A DNA stretch of 64,000 nt from Chiayiivirga flava (GCF_014202825.1 NZ_JACHHP010000002.1:744001-808000); one strand, 5' to 3'; counted from the first letter of the stretch, positions 18,883 through 29,523 are shown. The notes: generated by a model from the letters alone, not told the origin. Numbers and translations are program-made.

Positions 18883-20301
18883 ATGGACACCGGTGCGACC
18901 CAGATCGCCGTCTTTGCCGCGCTCACCGCGCTCGTGGCCGCGCTCACGTGGTGGCGCTGTCGCCGCGCGCAGCGCAGCGCCGACGCATCGCGCGATTACT
19001 TCCTCGCAGGCGGCGGGCTCACCTGGCCGTTCATCGCGGGCTCGCTGCTGCTGACCAACATCAGCGCCGAGCAGATCGTCGGCATGAACGGCGCGCAGAT
19101 GATGCTCGTGGCATGGTGGGAGTTCGGCGCCGCGGCCGGACTGATCGTGCTCGCGCACGTGCTGGTGCCGATGTACTACAGGTACAAGTGCACCACCACG
19201 ACGGAACTGCTGGAAAAACGCCTCGGCGATGCGGGCATCCGTCGGCTGGTGTCGCTGCTGTTCCTGCTCGGCTACATGTTCATCCTGTTGCCGGTGGTGC
19301 TGTACACCGGCGCGGTGTTCGTCAAATCGAGCTTTGCGCTCGACGTGCCGCTGGTGGCGATCGCGGCCGCGTTCGCGCTCGGCGGGCTGCTGTATGCCGC
19401 GTTCGGCGGGTTGCGCGCGATCGCGATCTCCGACACCTACAACGGCATCGGACTGCTCGTGATCGGGCTCGCGGTGACCGTGTTCGCGCTGGTGGCGGTG
19501 GACTGGGATCTGTCCGGCATCCCGGCCGAACGCTGGACGCTGATCGGTGCCGCGGACTCCGACATTCCGTGGACGACGCTGCTGACCGGCATGCTGTTCA
19601 TCCACGTGTTCTACTGGGGCACGAACATGGTGATCGCGCAGCGCGCGCTGGCCGCGACGACGATGCGCGAGGCGCAGAAGGGCATCTATGCCGCCGCCGC
19701 GTTCAAGTTCCTCACCCCGCTGATCGTGATCCTGCCCGGCGTGATCGCATTCAAGCTCTACGGCGACGTGGGCGACGTGGCGTACGGGCGGCTCGTCGGC
19801 GACGTGCTGCCGCCGTGGCTGTCCGGCGCGTTCGCCGCGATGATCGTCGGCGCGGTGCTGTCGAGCTTCAATTCGTGCCTCAATTCCGCCGCCGCGCTGT
19901 ACACCTGCGATTTCCACCTGGCGAAGATCAACCCGGACGCCGACGTGAAGCGGGTCGGCCAGTGGGTGACCTTGGTCTTCACGCTCGTCTCGCTCGCGAT
20001 GGTGCCGCTGTACCAGCATGCGCAGAGCATCATCGCGACGCTGCAGCAGCTCAACGGGCTGTACTCGATGCCGGTGCTCGCGGCGTTCCTTGCCGCGGTC
20101 TTCATGCGCGGCGTCGGCGCGCTGCCGGTGAAGCTCGGCATCGCGTTCGGCGCGGCGCTGTATGCGGTGTTCACGTTCGTCTGGACGCCGCTGCATTACA
20201 TCCATCTGATGGCGATCACGCTGGCGGCGACGTTGCTGGTGATCGCGGCACTGGATCGCATGCTGCGGCCGGCGCCGGTGACGGCGGCGGTGCGATCGTG
20301 A
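18883..20301 (+). CDS. Sodium:solute symporter (SSS family), probably sugar
   Basis: The 472-residue polytopic protein has GGGAGGG 6 bases before its ATG. The SSS signature region is visible as YFLAGGGLTWPFIAGSLLLTNIS (residues ~35-55). The family core includes GLRAIAISDTYNGIG and SSFNSCLNSAAALYTCDF. Around 11-13 membrane segments are expected. SSS proteins import sugars, myo-inositol or amino acids with Na+. Its place between a GH13 glucosidase and amylolytic enzymes points to a glucose or maltose-type substrate, which is inference from context. Confidence 0.88.
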   Translation: MDTGATQIAVFAALTALVAALTWWRCRRAQRSADASRDYFLAGGGLTWPFIAGSLLLTNISAEQIVGMNGAQMMLVAWWEFGAAAGLIVLAHVLVPMYYRYKCTTTTELLEKRLGDAGIRRLVSLLFLLGYMFILLPVVLYTGAVFVKSSFALDVPLVAIAAAFALGGLLYAAFGGLRAIAISDTYNGIGLLVIGLAVTVFALVAVDWDLSGIPAERWTLIGAADSDIPWTTLLTGMLFIHVFYWGTNMVIAQRALAATTMREAQKGIYAAAAFKFLTPLIVILPGVIAFKLYGDVGDVAYGRLVGDVLPPWLSGAFAAMIVGAVLSSFNSCLNSAAALYTCDFHLAKINPDADVKRVGQWVTLVFTLVSLAMVPLYQHAQSIIATLQQLNGLYSMPVLAAFLAAVFMRGVGALPVKLGIAFGAALYAVFTFVWTPLHYIHLMAITLAATLLVIAALDRMLRPAPVTAAVRS

Positions 20302-20340
20302 ATTGCATGGCCATGTGGTCGACTCGACGCATGCCATGCG

Positions 20341-20505
20341 TTCCTTCTCCCGTCGGGAGACGAGCCTGCCCCGGACATGAACCGGGGTGCCCGGCAGGGC
20401 GGGTGAGGGAAGAACCTCGCACGCAAACGCGCGCGGCACCGGTGGCAGCCGCGTCCCTCATCCCCCCTGCCGGGGACCTTCTCCCGGCGGGAGAAGGAGA
20501 GAAGC
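20341..20505. repeat. Intergenic imperfect inverted repeat (CCTTCTCCCG family)
   Basis: An outer pair CCTTCTCCCG / CGGGAGAAGG, plus inner blocks CCTGCCCCGG and CCCTGCCGGGG-type, flank a ~90-bp centre. It is the same block as in 14104-14258 and 48330-48371. It lies immediately upstream of the pullulanase-like gene and seems to have displaced its start. Confidence 0.7.
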
Positions 20506-20564
20506 GGCATAGCGGTTGCGGCAAGCGCAGATCGTTTCGCTTCGCCGGAAACATCGTCGCATCC

Positions 20565-23219
20565 GTGCTGCTCGCATGCTTTACCACGGCGAACGCAACC
20601 CCCCACGCCCCTGCGCTCGCCGACTGCGACATGCCGGAGCACGCACGCACGCTGCGCGCCGTGTCCGGCCCCGCCTTCGACGCGCGCGCCGTCTGGCTCG
20701 ATGGCCGCACGCTGCGCTGGCCCGGACGCGACCGCAGCGGACGCTTCCGCCTGCATCACGCGCGCGATGCGACCCTCGTGCGCGGCAACGACGCGCTGAC
20801 CGGCGCCGACCGCGTGCTGGATCTCGACATCGCACAGGGCACCATGCCAGGCCTGCCGTGGATCGCGGACGGCGTGGAGCTGCACGTGCGCGAGTCCGAC
20901 CTCGCAGCGCTGCCGGACCTGCACCGCGGCCAACTCGTCATCACGCACGAGGACGCCGGCGGCACGATCCTCGACATCACCACGCTGCAGCACGCGCGCG
21001 CGCTCGACGACCTCTACGCGGCGGCGGCCGACGCGCCGGCGCTCGGCCTGCACCCCGACGGCGCACACACGCGCGCGGCGCTGTGGGCACCGACGGCACG
21101 CAGCGTGGCGCTGTGTACCTACGCCGACGCCAGCGGCGCGGCCACCGGGCTGCATCCGGTGCAACGCGACGCCGCCACCGGCATCTGGCGCGGCACGGTC
21201 GACGCCGGTCCGGCGCACCGCTACGCCACGTGGCTCGTCGACGTGTTCGTTCCTAACGTCGGCCTCGTGCGCAACCGCGTCACCGATCCGTATTCGCTCG
21301 GACTCTCCGCCGACTCGCGCCGCAGCTACATCGCCGATCTCGGCGCGCCATCGCTGCAGCCCGCAGGCTGGACCGATGCACCGCGTCCGCCGCTGCCGGC
21401 CGCCGCCACCGATCTCGTGCTGTACGAACTGCACGTGCGCGATTTCAGCATCGGCGATGCCAGCGTGCCGTCCGCCCACCGCGGCAAGTACCTCGCCTTC
21501 ACCGACACCGCATCGGACGGCATGCGCCACCTGCGCGCGCTGGCGCAGGCCGGCATCACGGACATCCACCTGCTGCCGGTGTTCGACATCGCCACGATTC
21601 CCGAACGCGGCTGCCTCACGCCCGATGTCGGCGGTACGCCGGACAGCGAGCGGCAGCAGGCGATCGTCGCCGCGCACGCGGCGCGCGACTGCTTCAACTG
21701 GGGCTACGATCCGTTCCACTACACCGCGCCCGAGGGCAGCTACGCGAGCGATGCCGACGACGGCGCCGCGCGCATCCTCGAGTTCCGCCGCATGGTGATG
21801 GCGCTGCACGCGGCCGGCCTGCGCGTGGGCATGGACGTGGTCTACAACCACACCAGCGCCGCGGGCCAGGACGCACGTTCCGTGCTCGACCGCATCGTGC
21901 CGGGCTATTACCAGCGCCTGTTGCCCGACGGCACCGTGGCCACGTCCACCTGCTGCCCGAACACCGCCACCGAACACGCGATGATGGAACGGCTGATGAT
22001 CGACTCGGCCGTCACCTGGGCGCGCGACTACCGCATCGATTCGTTTCGCTTCGACCTCATGGGCCACCAGCCGCGCGCGGCGATGGAACGGCTGCAGCGC
22101 GCGGTCGACGCGGCCGCCGGCCGTCATGTCCATCTGCTCGGCGAAGGCTGGAACTTCGGCGAGATCGCCGACGGCGCACGTTTCGTGCAGGCCTCGCAGC
22201 TGTCGCTCGGCGGCAGCGGCATCGCCACCTTCAGCGATCGCGCGCGCGACGCCGCGCGCGGCGGCAGCGCCGGCGACAACGGCATCGACCAGGTGCGCAA
22301 CACCGGCTGGCTCAACGGCGGCGCGGACGCGCGCCGCGCGGACCTGCTGCGCGTCGGGCTGGCCGGCTCGCTGCGTTCGTACGCGTTCGAGACCGCATCC
22401 GGCAGCACGCTGCCGGCGTCGGCCATCGACTACGCCGGGCAGCCGGCGGGGTACACGAGCCAACCCGGCGAAGTGGTCAACTACGTCGAGAACCACGACA
22501 ACCAGACGTTGTTCGATCTCAACGCCTTCAAGCTGCCGCGCGACACGCCCGCCGCCGAGCGCGCGCGCGTGCAGACGCTCGGCGCGGCGCTGGTGGCCTT
22601 CAGCCAGGGCATCGCGTACTTCCACGCCGGGCAGGACATCCTGCGCAGCAAATCGATGGACCGCAACAGCTTCGATTCGGGCGACTGGTTCAATCGCCTG
22701 GACTGGACGTACACCGACAACGGCTTCGGTGCCGGGCTGCCGCCGGCGCAGGACAACGCCGCGAGCTGGGAGTTGATGCGTCCGGTGCTTGCGGACACCG
22801 GCATCAAGCCGTCCGCCGACGACATCGCGTGGACGCGCGATGCCTTCCGCGACCTGCTGCGCATCCGCGGCAGTTCCGGCCTGTTCCGCCTGCGCAGCGC
22901 GGACGAGATCCGGAACCGACTGCGCTTCCTCAACACCGGACCCGCGCAGCAATCCGGCGTGATCGTCGGCCGCCTCGACGGCCGCGGCCATGCGGATGCC
23001 GGCTTCGACGCGATCCTCTACGCACTCAATGCCGAGACCGACGCGCGCACGCTGGTGCTGCCCACCGAGCGCGGCCGAGCCTACGTGCTGCATCCGGTGC
23101 ACGCGGCCGAGGCCGCCGCGGATCGCCGCGCGCGCGAGGCGCGTTTCGACGCGGACACCGGCACCTTGCGCGTGCCCGCGCGCACGGCGGTGGCGTTCGT
23201 GTTGCCGCGCGCGCCGTGA
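20565..23219 (+). CDS. pulA: Exported GH13 pullulanase-type debranching enzyme
   Basis: The enzyme should hydrolyse alpha-1,6 branches of pullulan or limit dextrins in the periplasm. Features are an N-terminal domain with CBM48/starch-binding-like segment ([15 protein letters not shown]), [23 protein letters not shown], nucleophile Asp497 (FRFDLMGH), acid/base Glu527 (GEGWNFGEI) and [12 protein letters not shown] (numbered from 20565). The start is uncertain. A clear signal-peptide-like stretch (KRRSFRFAGN...[15 protein letters not shown]) has no ATG before it; in frame there is only GTG at 20565, ATG at 20631, or ATGs near 20307 within or beyond the repeat. Coordinates use the GTG as a compromise. 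Confidence 0.85.
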   Translation: MLLACFTTANATPHAPALADCDMPEHARTLRAVSGPAFDARAVWLDGRTLRWPGRDRSGRFRLHHARDATLVRGNDALTGADRVLDLDIAQGTMPGLPWIADGVELHVRESDLAALPDLHRGQLVITHEDAGGTILDITTLQHARALDDLYAAAADAPALGLHPDGAHTRAALWAPTARSVALCTYADASGAATGLHPVQRDAATGIWRGTVDAGPAHRYATWLVDVFVPNVGLVRNRVTDPYSLGLSADSRRSYIADLGAPSLQPAGWTDAPRPPLPAAATDLVLYELHVRDFSIGDASVPSAHRGKYLAFTDTASDGMRHLRALAQAGITDIHLLPVFDIATIPERGCLTPDVGGTPDSERQQAIVAAHAARDCFNWGYDPFHYTAPEGSYASDADDGAARILEFRRMVMALHAAGLRVGMDVVYNHTSAAGQDARSVLDRIVPGYYQRLLPDGTVATSTCCPNTATEHAMMERLMIDSAVTWARDYRIDSFRFDLMGHQPRAAMERLQRAVDAAAGRHVHLLGEGWNFGEIADGARFVQASQLSLGGSGIATFSDRARDAARGGSAGDNGIDQVRNTGWLNGGADARRADLLRVGLAGSLRSYAFETASGSTLPASAIDYAGQPAGYTSQPGEVVNYVENHDNQTLFDLNAFKLPRDTPAAERARVQTLGAALVAFSQGIAYFHAGQDILRSKSMDRNSFDSGDWFNRLDWTYTDNGFGAGLPPAQDNAASWELMRPVLADTGIKPSADDIAWTRDAFRDLLRIRGSSGLFRLRSADEIRNRLRFLNTGPAQQSGVIVGRLDGRGHADAGFDAILYALNAETDARTLVLPTERGRAYVLHPVHAAEAAADRRAREARFDADTGTLRVPARTAVAFVLPRAP

Positions 23220-23262
23220 CGCGGCACGCTCGGCTCCCGCGTCCCCCCATGGCATCGCACGC

Positions 23263-24783
23263 ATGAACGCATCGTCCGATTCGCGCATCCGGTCCGTGGT
23301 CATCGTCGGCGGCGGCACGGCCGGCTGGATGACCGCGTCGGCACTGGCGAAGCTGCTGGGCCGCAGCGTCGACATCCGCCTCGTGGAGTCGGACGAGATC
23401 GGCATCGTCGGTGTCGGCGAGGCGACCATTCCGCAGATCCGCCTGTTCAACGGCACGCTCGGGCTCGACGAGGACGAGTTCATCCGCCGCACGCAGGGCA
23501 CGTTCAAGCTCGGCATCGAGTTCGTCGACTGGACACGCCCGGGCCATCGCTACACCCACGCGTTCGGCCCGATCGGCGGGCGCGAACTAGGCGTGGTGCC
23601 GTTCTGGCAGTACTGGCGCAAGGCGCACGCGCAGGGCTGGGCCGGCGAACTCGGCGACTACGTGTTCAACACCGTCGCCGCGCGCGGCAACAGGTTCCTG
23701 CGCGGCGCCAACGTGCAGAATTCGCCGCTGTCGAACGTGTTCCACGCGTTCCATTTCGATGCGGGACTGTATGCGAAGTACCTGCGCGGCTACGCCGAAG
23801 CGCGCGGCGTGCGTCGCACCGAGGGCAAGGTGGTCGACACCACGCTGCGCGGCGCCGACGGCTTCGTCGAATCGGTCACGCTCGCCGGTGGCGAGCGCAT
23901 CGACGGCGATCTCTTCATCGACTGCTCCGGCTTCCGCGGCCTGCTGATCGAGCAGGCGCTGCACACCGGCTACGACGACTGGAGCCACTGGCTGCCGGCC
24001 AACCGCGCGCTAGCGGTACCGTGCGAATCGGTGTCGCCGCTGACGCCGTACACGCGCTCCACCGCGCGCGACGCCGGCTGGCAGTGGCGCATCCCGCTGC
24101 AGCACCGCATCGGCAACGGCTATGTCTACTGCAGCGAGTTCGTCAGCGACGACGAAGCCGCCACCACGCTGCTCGCAAACCTCGACGGCCGCGCGCTGGC
24201 CGACCCCCGCCCGCTGCGCTTCGTCACCGGCATGCGGCGGAAGTTCTGGCACCGCAACGTGGTGGCGATCGGCCTTGCCAGCGGCTTCATGGAGCCGCTC
24301 GAATCGACCAGCATCCACTTCATCCAGGCCGCGATCTCCAAGCTCGTCGCGCTGTTCCCGGACCGCGATTTCGCGCCGGCCGGCATCGACGAATACAACC
24401 GCGTGCTGCAGTTCGAATACACCCGCAGCCGCGACTTCATCCTGCTGCACTACAAGGCCACCCAACGCCCCGGCGCGTTCTGGCAACGCTGCCGGGAGAT
24501 GCCGATCCCCGACACGCTGGCGCACAAGATCGCCCTGTTCCGCGAGGGCGGCCGCCTGTTCCGCGAGCACGAGGAGCTGTTCACCGAGCTGAGCTGGGTG
24601 CAGGTGCTGCTCGGGCAGGACGTGCTGCCGGCGTCGTACCACGCGATGGTGGATCTGCTGAGCGATGCCGAGCTGCGGCAGTTCCTCGACGGCGTGAAGG
24701 GCGTGCTGGAGCGCTCCGCCGCGGCGATGCCGACGCACGAGGCGTTCATCCAGCGGCATTGCAAGGCGGACGCCGTTGCGTGA
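23263..24783 (+). CDS. Tryptophan-halogenase-family flavoprotein
   Basis: The 506-residue protein has the FAD-binding motif [11 protein letters not shown] (residues 12-22) and Lys82 in GTFKLGIEF, the position of the catalytic Lys of flavin halogenases. A W-x-W-x-I-P segment is present ([17 protein letters not shown]). True tryptophan halogenases chlorinate indoles, but paralogues sit beside TonB receptors and glycosidases in Xanthomonas and Caulobacter sugar loci, where their substrate is unknown. Here it lies 43 bases after the pullulanase-like gene and 62 before the GH97 gene, so it is probably in one operon with them. Real halogenation is not implied. Confidence 0.9.
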   Translation: MNASSDSRIRSVVIVGGGTAGWMTASALAKLLGRSVDIRLVESDEIGIVGVGEATIPQIRLFNGTLGLDEDEFIRRTQGTFKLGIEFVDWTRPGHRYTHAFGPIGGRELGVVPFWQYWRKAHAQGWAGELGDYVFNTVAARGNRFLRGANVQNSPLSNVFHAFHFDAGLYAKYLRGYAEARGVRRTEGKVVDTTLRGADGFVESVTLAGGERIDGDLFIDCSGFRGLLIEQALHTGYDDWSHWLPANRALAVPCESVSPLTPYTRSTARDAGWQWRIPLQHRIGNGYVYCSEFVSDDEAATTLLANLDGRALADPRPLRFVTGMRRKFWHRNVVAIGLASGFMEPLESTSIHFIQAAISKLVALFPDRDFAPAGIDEYNRVLQFEYTRSRDFILLHYKATQRPGAFWQRCREMPIPDTLAHKIALFREGGRLFREHEELFTELSWVQVLLGQDVLPASYHAMVDLLSDAELRQFLDGVKGVLERSAAAMPTHEAFIQRHCKADAVA

Positions 24784-24845
24784 CCTGTGCACGGCCGGGG
24801 CTCGCCGCAGGCAACACGTCTCCGGAAATTTCTCGTGAGGAACCC

Positions 24846-26897
24846 ATGAACACACGCTGCGTCATGCTCGTTCTTGCGCTGGCGGGCGCGGGTATCGTCC
24901 GCGCCGCGCCCGAGTCCGTCGCCACGCTCGCGTCGCCGGGCAAGGTGCTCGCCGTCACGCTCGAACTCGACGACGGCCGCCTCGCGTACCGCATCGATCG
25001 GCTTGGCGAGCCGGTGATCGCGCCGTCGCGCCTGGGGCTGCTGCTGCGCGATGGACGCTTCGAGCGCAATCTCGCGCTGACGGCGCAGTCCACGTCCATG
25101 CGCGACGAGACCTGGGAACAGCCGTGGGGCGAAAGCCGCTTCGTGCGCAATCACTACAACGAGCTGCGTGCCACCTTCACCGAGACGACGCTGCACAAAC
25201 GCAGCGTCGATGTCGTGTTCCGTCTCTTCGACGACGGTGTCGGGTTCCGCTACGAATTTCCGAAGCAGCCGCAGGACAGTAGCGGCGCCGACGTGCTGAT
25301 CGACGACGAGCTTACCGAGTTCGCGATTGCGGCGCCGGCGGAGGCGTGGTGGATCCCCGCGGGCGAGTGGAACCGCTACGAATATCTCTACACGCGCACG
25401 CCGCTCGCCGAGGTGGGCCAGGCGCACACGCCGCTCACGATCCGCACGCGCGACGGTCTGCACATCGCGCTGCACGAAGCCGCGCTCGTCGACTACGCGG
25501 CGATGTGGCTGCGGCGCGTCGACGGGCAGCGGCTGAAGGTGCAACTCGCGCCCGGCGCCGAGGGCTGGAGCGTGCGCCGCAGCGCGCCGTTCCACACGCC
25601 GTGGCGCACGCTGCAGATCGACGACCGCGCCGGCGGGCTGGTCGAGTCCAACCTGATCCTCAACCTCAACGAACCCAGCGTGCTCGGCGACGTCAGCTGG
25701 GTGAAGCCGGCCAAGTACGTCGGCGTGTGGTGGGAGCTGCATCTGGAGGATTCGACCTGGGCTACCGGTCCGAAGCACGGCGCGACCACCGCGAACACCA
25801 AGCGCTACATCGATTTCGCCGCACGGCACGGCTTCCGCGGCGTGCTGGTCGAAGGCTGGAATCCGGGCTGGGACGGCGACTGGTTCTCGAACGGCTGGAA
25901 CTTCGATTTCACGCGCGCCACGCCCGACTTCGACATCGAGGAACTGGCCGCGTACGCGAAACGCCACGGCGTGCATCTCATCGGCCACCACGAAACCGCC
26001 TGTGCGGTCAGCCACTACGAGCGCCAGCTCGATGCCGCGTTCGCGCTGTACGCGCGGCTCGGCATCGACCAGGTGAAGACCGGTTACGTCTGCGACGCCG
26101 GCCAGATCGAACGCCAGGACACGCCCGGCGGCCCGGTGCTGCGCGAGTGGCACGATGGCCAGTGGAACGTGCGCCACCACCTGCGCGTGGTGCAGGCCGC
26201 GGCGAAACACCGCATCGCGATCAACGCGCACGAGCCGGTGAAGGACACCGGGCTGCGACGCACCTATCCGAACTGGATCGCACGCGAAGGCGCGCGCGGC
26301 ATGGAGTACAACGCGTGGGGCCAGCCGCCGAATCCGCCCGAGCACGAGGCCAATCTCGTCTTCACCCGCATGCTGGCAGGGCCCATGGATTTCACCCCGG
26401 GCGTGCTGAGTCTCACCGGCCGCGGCGGCGCACGCATCGAAAGCACGCTCGCCAAGCAGCTGGCGAACTACGTGGTGCTCTACAGCCCCATCCAGATGGC
26501 GGCGGATCTGCCGCATAACTACGAACGGCACATGGACGCGTTCCGTTTCATCGTCGACGTGCCGGTGGATTGGGCGCAGACGCGCGTGCTGGACGGCGCC
26601 ATCGGCGATTTCGTCACCGTCGCGCGCAAGGACCGCAACAGCGAGGACTGGTACCTGGGCAGCGTCACCGACGAGCATGGCCGCGTGCTGCCGGTGCCTC
26701 TGTCGTTTCTCGATGCGGGCCGGCGCTACGTCGCGCAGATCTACCGCGACGGCGACGACGCGCACTGGAAGACCGCGCCGTTCGCCTTCGCCGTCGAAAC
26801 GCGCGAAGTCACCAGCGCAGACACGTTGCAGCTGCGCCTGGCCGCGGGCGGCGGCCAGGCGATCCGCTTCACGCCTGCGGACCTTGCGGCGCGGTGA
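24846..26897 (+). CDS. Exported GH97 alpha-glucosidase (SusB-like)
   Basis: The 683-residue protein has GAGGAA 5 bases before its ATG and a signal peptide of about 20 residues (IVRAAPE). The GH97 architecture is complete: N-terminal beta-supersandwich (residues ~25-290), catalytic barrel (GVLVEGWNPGWDGDW), C-terminal beta-domain. Glu383 (HHETA), Glu463 (NAHEP) and Glu487 (MEYN) match the three catalytic Glu residues of the inverting SusB type; the latter two keep SusB's 24-residue spacing. It should release glucose from maltodextrins in the periplasm. Last gene of the sugar locus. Confidence 0.93.
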   Translation: MNTRCVMLVLALAGAGIVRAAPESVATLASPGKVLAVTLELDDGRLAYRIDRLGEPVIAPSRLGLLLRDGRFERNLALTAQSTSMRDETWEQPWGESRFVRNHYNELRATFTETTLHKRSVDVVFRLFDDGVGFRYEFPKQPQDSSGADVLIDDELTEFAIAAPAEAWWIPAGEWNRYEYLYTRTPLAEVGQAHTPLTIRTRDGLHIALHEAALVDYAAMWLRRVDGQRLKVQLAPGAEGWSVRRSAPFHTPWRTLQIDDRAGGLVESNLILNLNEPSVLGDVSWVKPAKYVGVWWELHLEDSTWATGPKHGATTANTKRYIDFAARHGFRGVLVEGWNPGWDGDWFSNGWNFDFTRATPDFDIEELAAYAKRHGVHLIGHHETACAVSHYERQLDAAFALYARLGIDQVKTGYVCDAGQIERQDTPGGPVLREWHDGQWNVRHHLRVVQAAAKHRIAINAHEPVKDTGLRRTYPNWIAREGARGMEYNAWGQPPNPPEHEANLVFTRMLAGPMDFTPGVLSLTGRGGARIESTLAKQLANYVVLYSPIQMAADLPHNYERHMDAFRFIVDVPVDWAQTRVLDGAIGDFVTVARKDRNSEDWYLGSVTDEHGRVLPVPLSFLDAGRRYVAQIYRDGDDAHWKTAPFAFAVETREVTSADTLQLRLAAGGGQAIRFTPADLAAR

Positions 26898-26933
26898 GAT
26901 GCCTTGCGACGGGCCGGGCCGGGGGCCGCTGCG

Positions 26934-27281
26934 CTACAGCGCGCGCCCGTCGTAGTGCGTCACCGGGATGGTATCGAGCGCGATGCCGTCGATGCAGCGC
27001 AGGTTGATTGCGGCCACGCGATTGCCGTTGCCGTCGACGCCTTCGCCGTGGGTGTGGATGCCGCACGTGGCGCAGAAGCGGTGCACGATGACGTGCCGGT
27101 TGAACGTGTAGGACGCAGCGTCCGCCTCGGGTGTGCGCAGGCGCAGCGCATCGCGCGGCACGAACCACAGCAGCGAGCCGCGCCGATGGCACATCGAGCA
27201 ATTGCAGGCGAGCGCGCTGTCGGGTTCGCCGTCGACATCGAATGCGACCTTGCCGCAGTGACAGCTGCCTGTGTGTGCCAT
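26934..27281 (-). CDS. GFA / CENP-V domain zinc protein
   Basis: The 115-residue protein is made entirely of the GFA (glutathione-dependent formaldehyde-activating-like) domain. Zinc-binding Cys pairs appear as SCHCGKV (residues 6-12), CNCSMCHRRG (27-36) and CATCGIHTH (70-78). GGAG stands 6 bases before the ATG. Most single-domain members have no proven activity, so an enzymatic role is not asserted. Convergent with the GH97 gene. Confidence 0.9.
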   Translation of the reverse strand: MAHTGSCHCGKVAFDVDGEPDSALACNCSMCHRRGSLLWFVPRDALRLRTPEADAASYTFNRHVIVHRFCATCGIHTHGEGVDGNGNRVAAINLRCIDGIALDTIPVTHYDGRAL

Positions 27282-27361
27282 CGGATGCTCCGTGTGCGTG
27301 GTTGCCGATGCGGCACGCTACCGTGATCGCGCCGCATGTGCCAGCACCGCGGCGGTATGCA

Positions 27362-28021
27362 TCACGCGCGTCGCGCCCGGTACACGCCGTAACCCACCGC
27401 CACAGCGCCGGTGAGCGCGGCGGGCACGCGCAGCGCCGCGTACCCCATCGCGCGGAACGCGAACGTGCCGACGATGCCGCCCGCGAGGAACCCCGTGATC
27501 ACGCACACGCACAGCCGCACCCGCCGCCCGTCCACCGGCAGTCCGCGCAGCCGGTGCCCGAGCGCGATGCCGAGGTCGGTGAACATGCCCGACACATGCG
27601 TGGTGCGCACCACCGCGCCGCTGTAGGTGCTGGCCATCGCGTTCTGCAGGCCGCATGCGCACGCGGCCGCGTACATGCCCCAGGCGCTGCGCGCTTGCAG
27701 CAACGGCACCGCAACGAACAGCAGCAGCGACACCAGCAGCAGCGCCACGCCGTAGCGCCGCCCGAGCGTGAGTGCGCTGTCCTGCACGATGTAGCCGCTG
27801 ACCGCGGTGCCGAGCACGAACGCGCCGATCAGCGCGGCGAACTTGACCGCGGCGGCGCCATCCAGCGAGGCAATGGCCTCACCCAGCAGCGAACTGTTGC
27901 CGGTGAGGTGCGTGATCGCCTGGTGCTCGAAACCGAGCAGGCCGACCACGTTGACGATGCCCGCGATGAATGCGAGCACCCATGCACCCGCCCACACCCA
28001 CGGCGGCAGCCGCGTGATCAT
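27362..28021 (-). CDS. DUF1275 (YoaK-like) membrane protein
   Basis: The 219-residue protein has about six membrane segments. WVLAFIAGIVNVVGLLGF, HLTGNSSLLGEA and CGLQNAMASTYSGAVVRTTHVSGMFTDLG are typical of the YoaK/DUF1275 family, whose function is unknown. An in-frame ATG at 28060 would add 13 Arg/Pro-rich residues; 28021 is preferred because the protein then begins at the usual point before the first helix. It seems to be a single-gene unit. Confidence 0.85.
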   Translation of the reverse strand: MITRLPPWVWAGAWVLAFIAGIVNVVGLLGFEHQAITHLTGNSSLLGEAIASLDGAAAVKFAALIGAFVLGTAVSGYIVQDSALTLGRRYGVALLLVSLLLFVAVPLLQARSAWGMYAAACACGLQNAMASTYSGAVVRTTHVSGMFTDLGIALGHRLRGLPVDGRRVRLCVCVITGFLAGGIVGTFAFRAMGYAALRVPAALTGAVAVGYGVYRARRA

Positions 28022-28253
28022 GGATGCGCGAAACGCAGCGGGCCGCGATGGGCGGCGCATCCCGGCGAGGCCAACGTCCGCATTGCGACGCGATCCACGT
28101 TCATCCTGTCCGACGCGATTCCAATCAATCGATTGCGGTTGCAGCGCGGCGCAGGCGCAGGCGCTCAGGCGCAGTGTACGTCCGAAGCGGCGAGGACACG
28201 GAGCTGGCGCGCCCGCATCGGCACCGCCGGATCACGTGTCGCCCGCTCGCGCG

Positions 28254-29186
28254 TCAGCCCGGCGCCGGCCGCACGCGGCGATACCACTGCAGGCCGATCC
28301 CGATCAGCGTGCACACGAGGATCGGGATCAGCAGCGACTTTGCGGTGCGGTCGCTCTCGGCGCCAAGGAAGATCGGGCCGGACGCGATCGTCCACGCCAT
28401 CGCGGCGCAGAACAGCAACGCCAGCGCGGTTTCCGCGCGGCGCAGCAGCGGCGGTCTGCGACCCTGCACGATCGCCACCGCCATCAGCGCCACCTGGGCG
28501 AACAGCAGCACCAGCAGAACGATGCCCTGCCGCTGCCGGAACGTCTCGGTGTAGGTGAAGGACTCGATCACCACGGGCGCGGCGCGTCCGCCGAGGGCGG
28601 CGTCGATGAAGTAGGCCGGCGCCACCAGCACGCACGCCCCGCAGAGCGCCGCCACCGCAGCCACGACGAGCAGGCCGCGGTTGCCGGCGGCGTCGCTGGG
28701 GCGCGGCATCCAGTCGGCGGTGCGCGGCCAGCGTCGCCGTCCCCACGCCGCGGCCGCGAAGCCGGCCACCAGCACTCCCGGCCACCACAGCGACGGCAAT
28801 GCCGCCGTCGTCCACCAGTGCCCGAGCGCACCGAGCACGCCGGACTCGGGCAGCGGCGGCCAGAAGCTGCGCAGCAGCCCCAGGCCCCAGATGACCACGA
28901 GCCCGATCCACGCCGCGCGCCGGAAGGCGGCGCCGTCGGCCGGGTCGATGATGGTGACCGCGGGTCGGTAGCGTGCCGCCACATCCGCCGGCCGACCCAT
29001 GCCGCGCGCCAGCGCCAGCGCCATCTCCGCATCCGGCGGGCGGCCCGCGGCATCCGCAAGCGCCTGCAGTTCCTCGCCGAGCAGCGCGCGCAGTTCGAAC
29101 GCGACGTCGTTGCGCTGCCGGCGCGGCAACAGCAGCGCGACATCGGTGACGTAAGTCTCGATGACCTGCCTGGCGTCCATCGTCAT
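28254..29186 (-). CDS. HAAS-type transmembrane protein paired with PadR
   Basis: The 310-residue protein starts with a cytoplasmic helical domain (residues 1-75, VIETYVTDVALLLPRRQRNDVAFELRALLGEEL) of the HAAS / permease-prefix type. It then has about six membrane segments. The ATG at 29186 overlaps the PadR stop by ATGA, showing translational coupling. HAAS-domain proteins are regularly encoded next to PadR regulators and ABC transporters, but their role is not established. Confidence 0.78.
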   Translation of the reverse strand: MTMDARQVIETYVTDVALLLPRRQRNDVAFELRALLGEELQALADAAGRPPDAEMALALARGMGRPADVAARYRPAVTIIDPADGAAFRRAAWIGLVVIWGLGLLRSFWPPLPESGVLGALGHWWTTAALPSLWWPGVLVAGFAAAAWGRRRWPRTADWMPRPSDAAGNRGLLVVAAVAALCGACVLVAPAYFIDAALGGRAAPVVIESFTYTETFRQRQGIVLLVLLFAQVALMAVAIVQGRRPPLLRRAETALALLFCAAMAWTIASGPIFLGAESDRTAKSLLIPILVCTLIGIGLQWYRRVRPAPG

Positions 29187-29518
29187 CCTTCGTCCAGCAG
29201 ACGGTCCATGGCGCCGTTCATCGCGCGCCAGGCCGCGGTGAGCTTGGCGAGCAGCGCATGGCCGTCGGCGTTGAGTGCGTAATAGCGGCGCGGTGGGCCG
29301 TCCTCGATCTTCCACTCGCTCTGCAGCACGCCCTGCGTCTCCAGCCGGCGCAGCAGCGGGTACAGCGTGCCTTCCTCGATCGGCAGGCCGGCGTCGGCCA
29401 GCGCCTGCCGCAGCGCGTAGCCGTAGCGCGGCGCGCGCAGTTGCGAGAGCGTGGCGAGCACCAGCACGCCACGGCGCAGTTCCAGTTCGAGTTTCGCGAA
29501 GGCATCGGCATCGGCCAT
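29183..29518 (-). CDS. PadR-family transcriptional regulator
   Basis: This is a 111-residue winged-helix repressor of the PadR type: LRRGVLVLATLSQLRAPRYGYAL, EEGTLYPLLRRLETQGVL and GPPRRYYALNADG are the family's hallmark segments. The ATG at 29518 was chosen over a longer frame that crosses the promoter. The sequence GCACAGTACTG lies 5 bases upstream of the start and again as a perfect palindrome before the first gene of the cluster, so the protein probably controls both promoters. Confidence 0.92.
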   Translation of the reverse strand: MADADAFAKLELELRRGVLVLATLSQLRAPRYGYALRQALADAGLPIEEGTLYPLLRRLETQGVLQSEWKIEDGPPRRYYALNADGHALLAKLTAAWRAMNGAMDRLLDEG

Positions 29519-29523
29519 GACGT

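Noticed and set aside
23263-24783. Assignment as a true tryptophan 7-halogenase of a natural-product cluster
   Set aside because: No biosynthetic genes are nearby and the context is maltodextrin use, so only the family is asserted.
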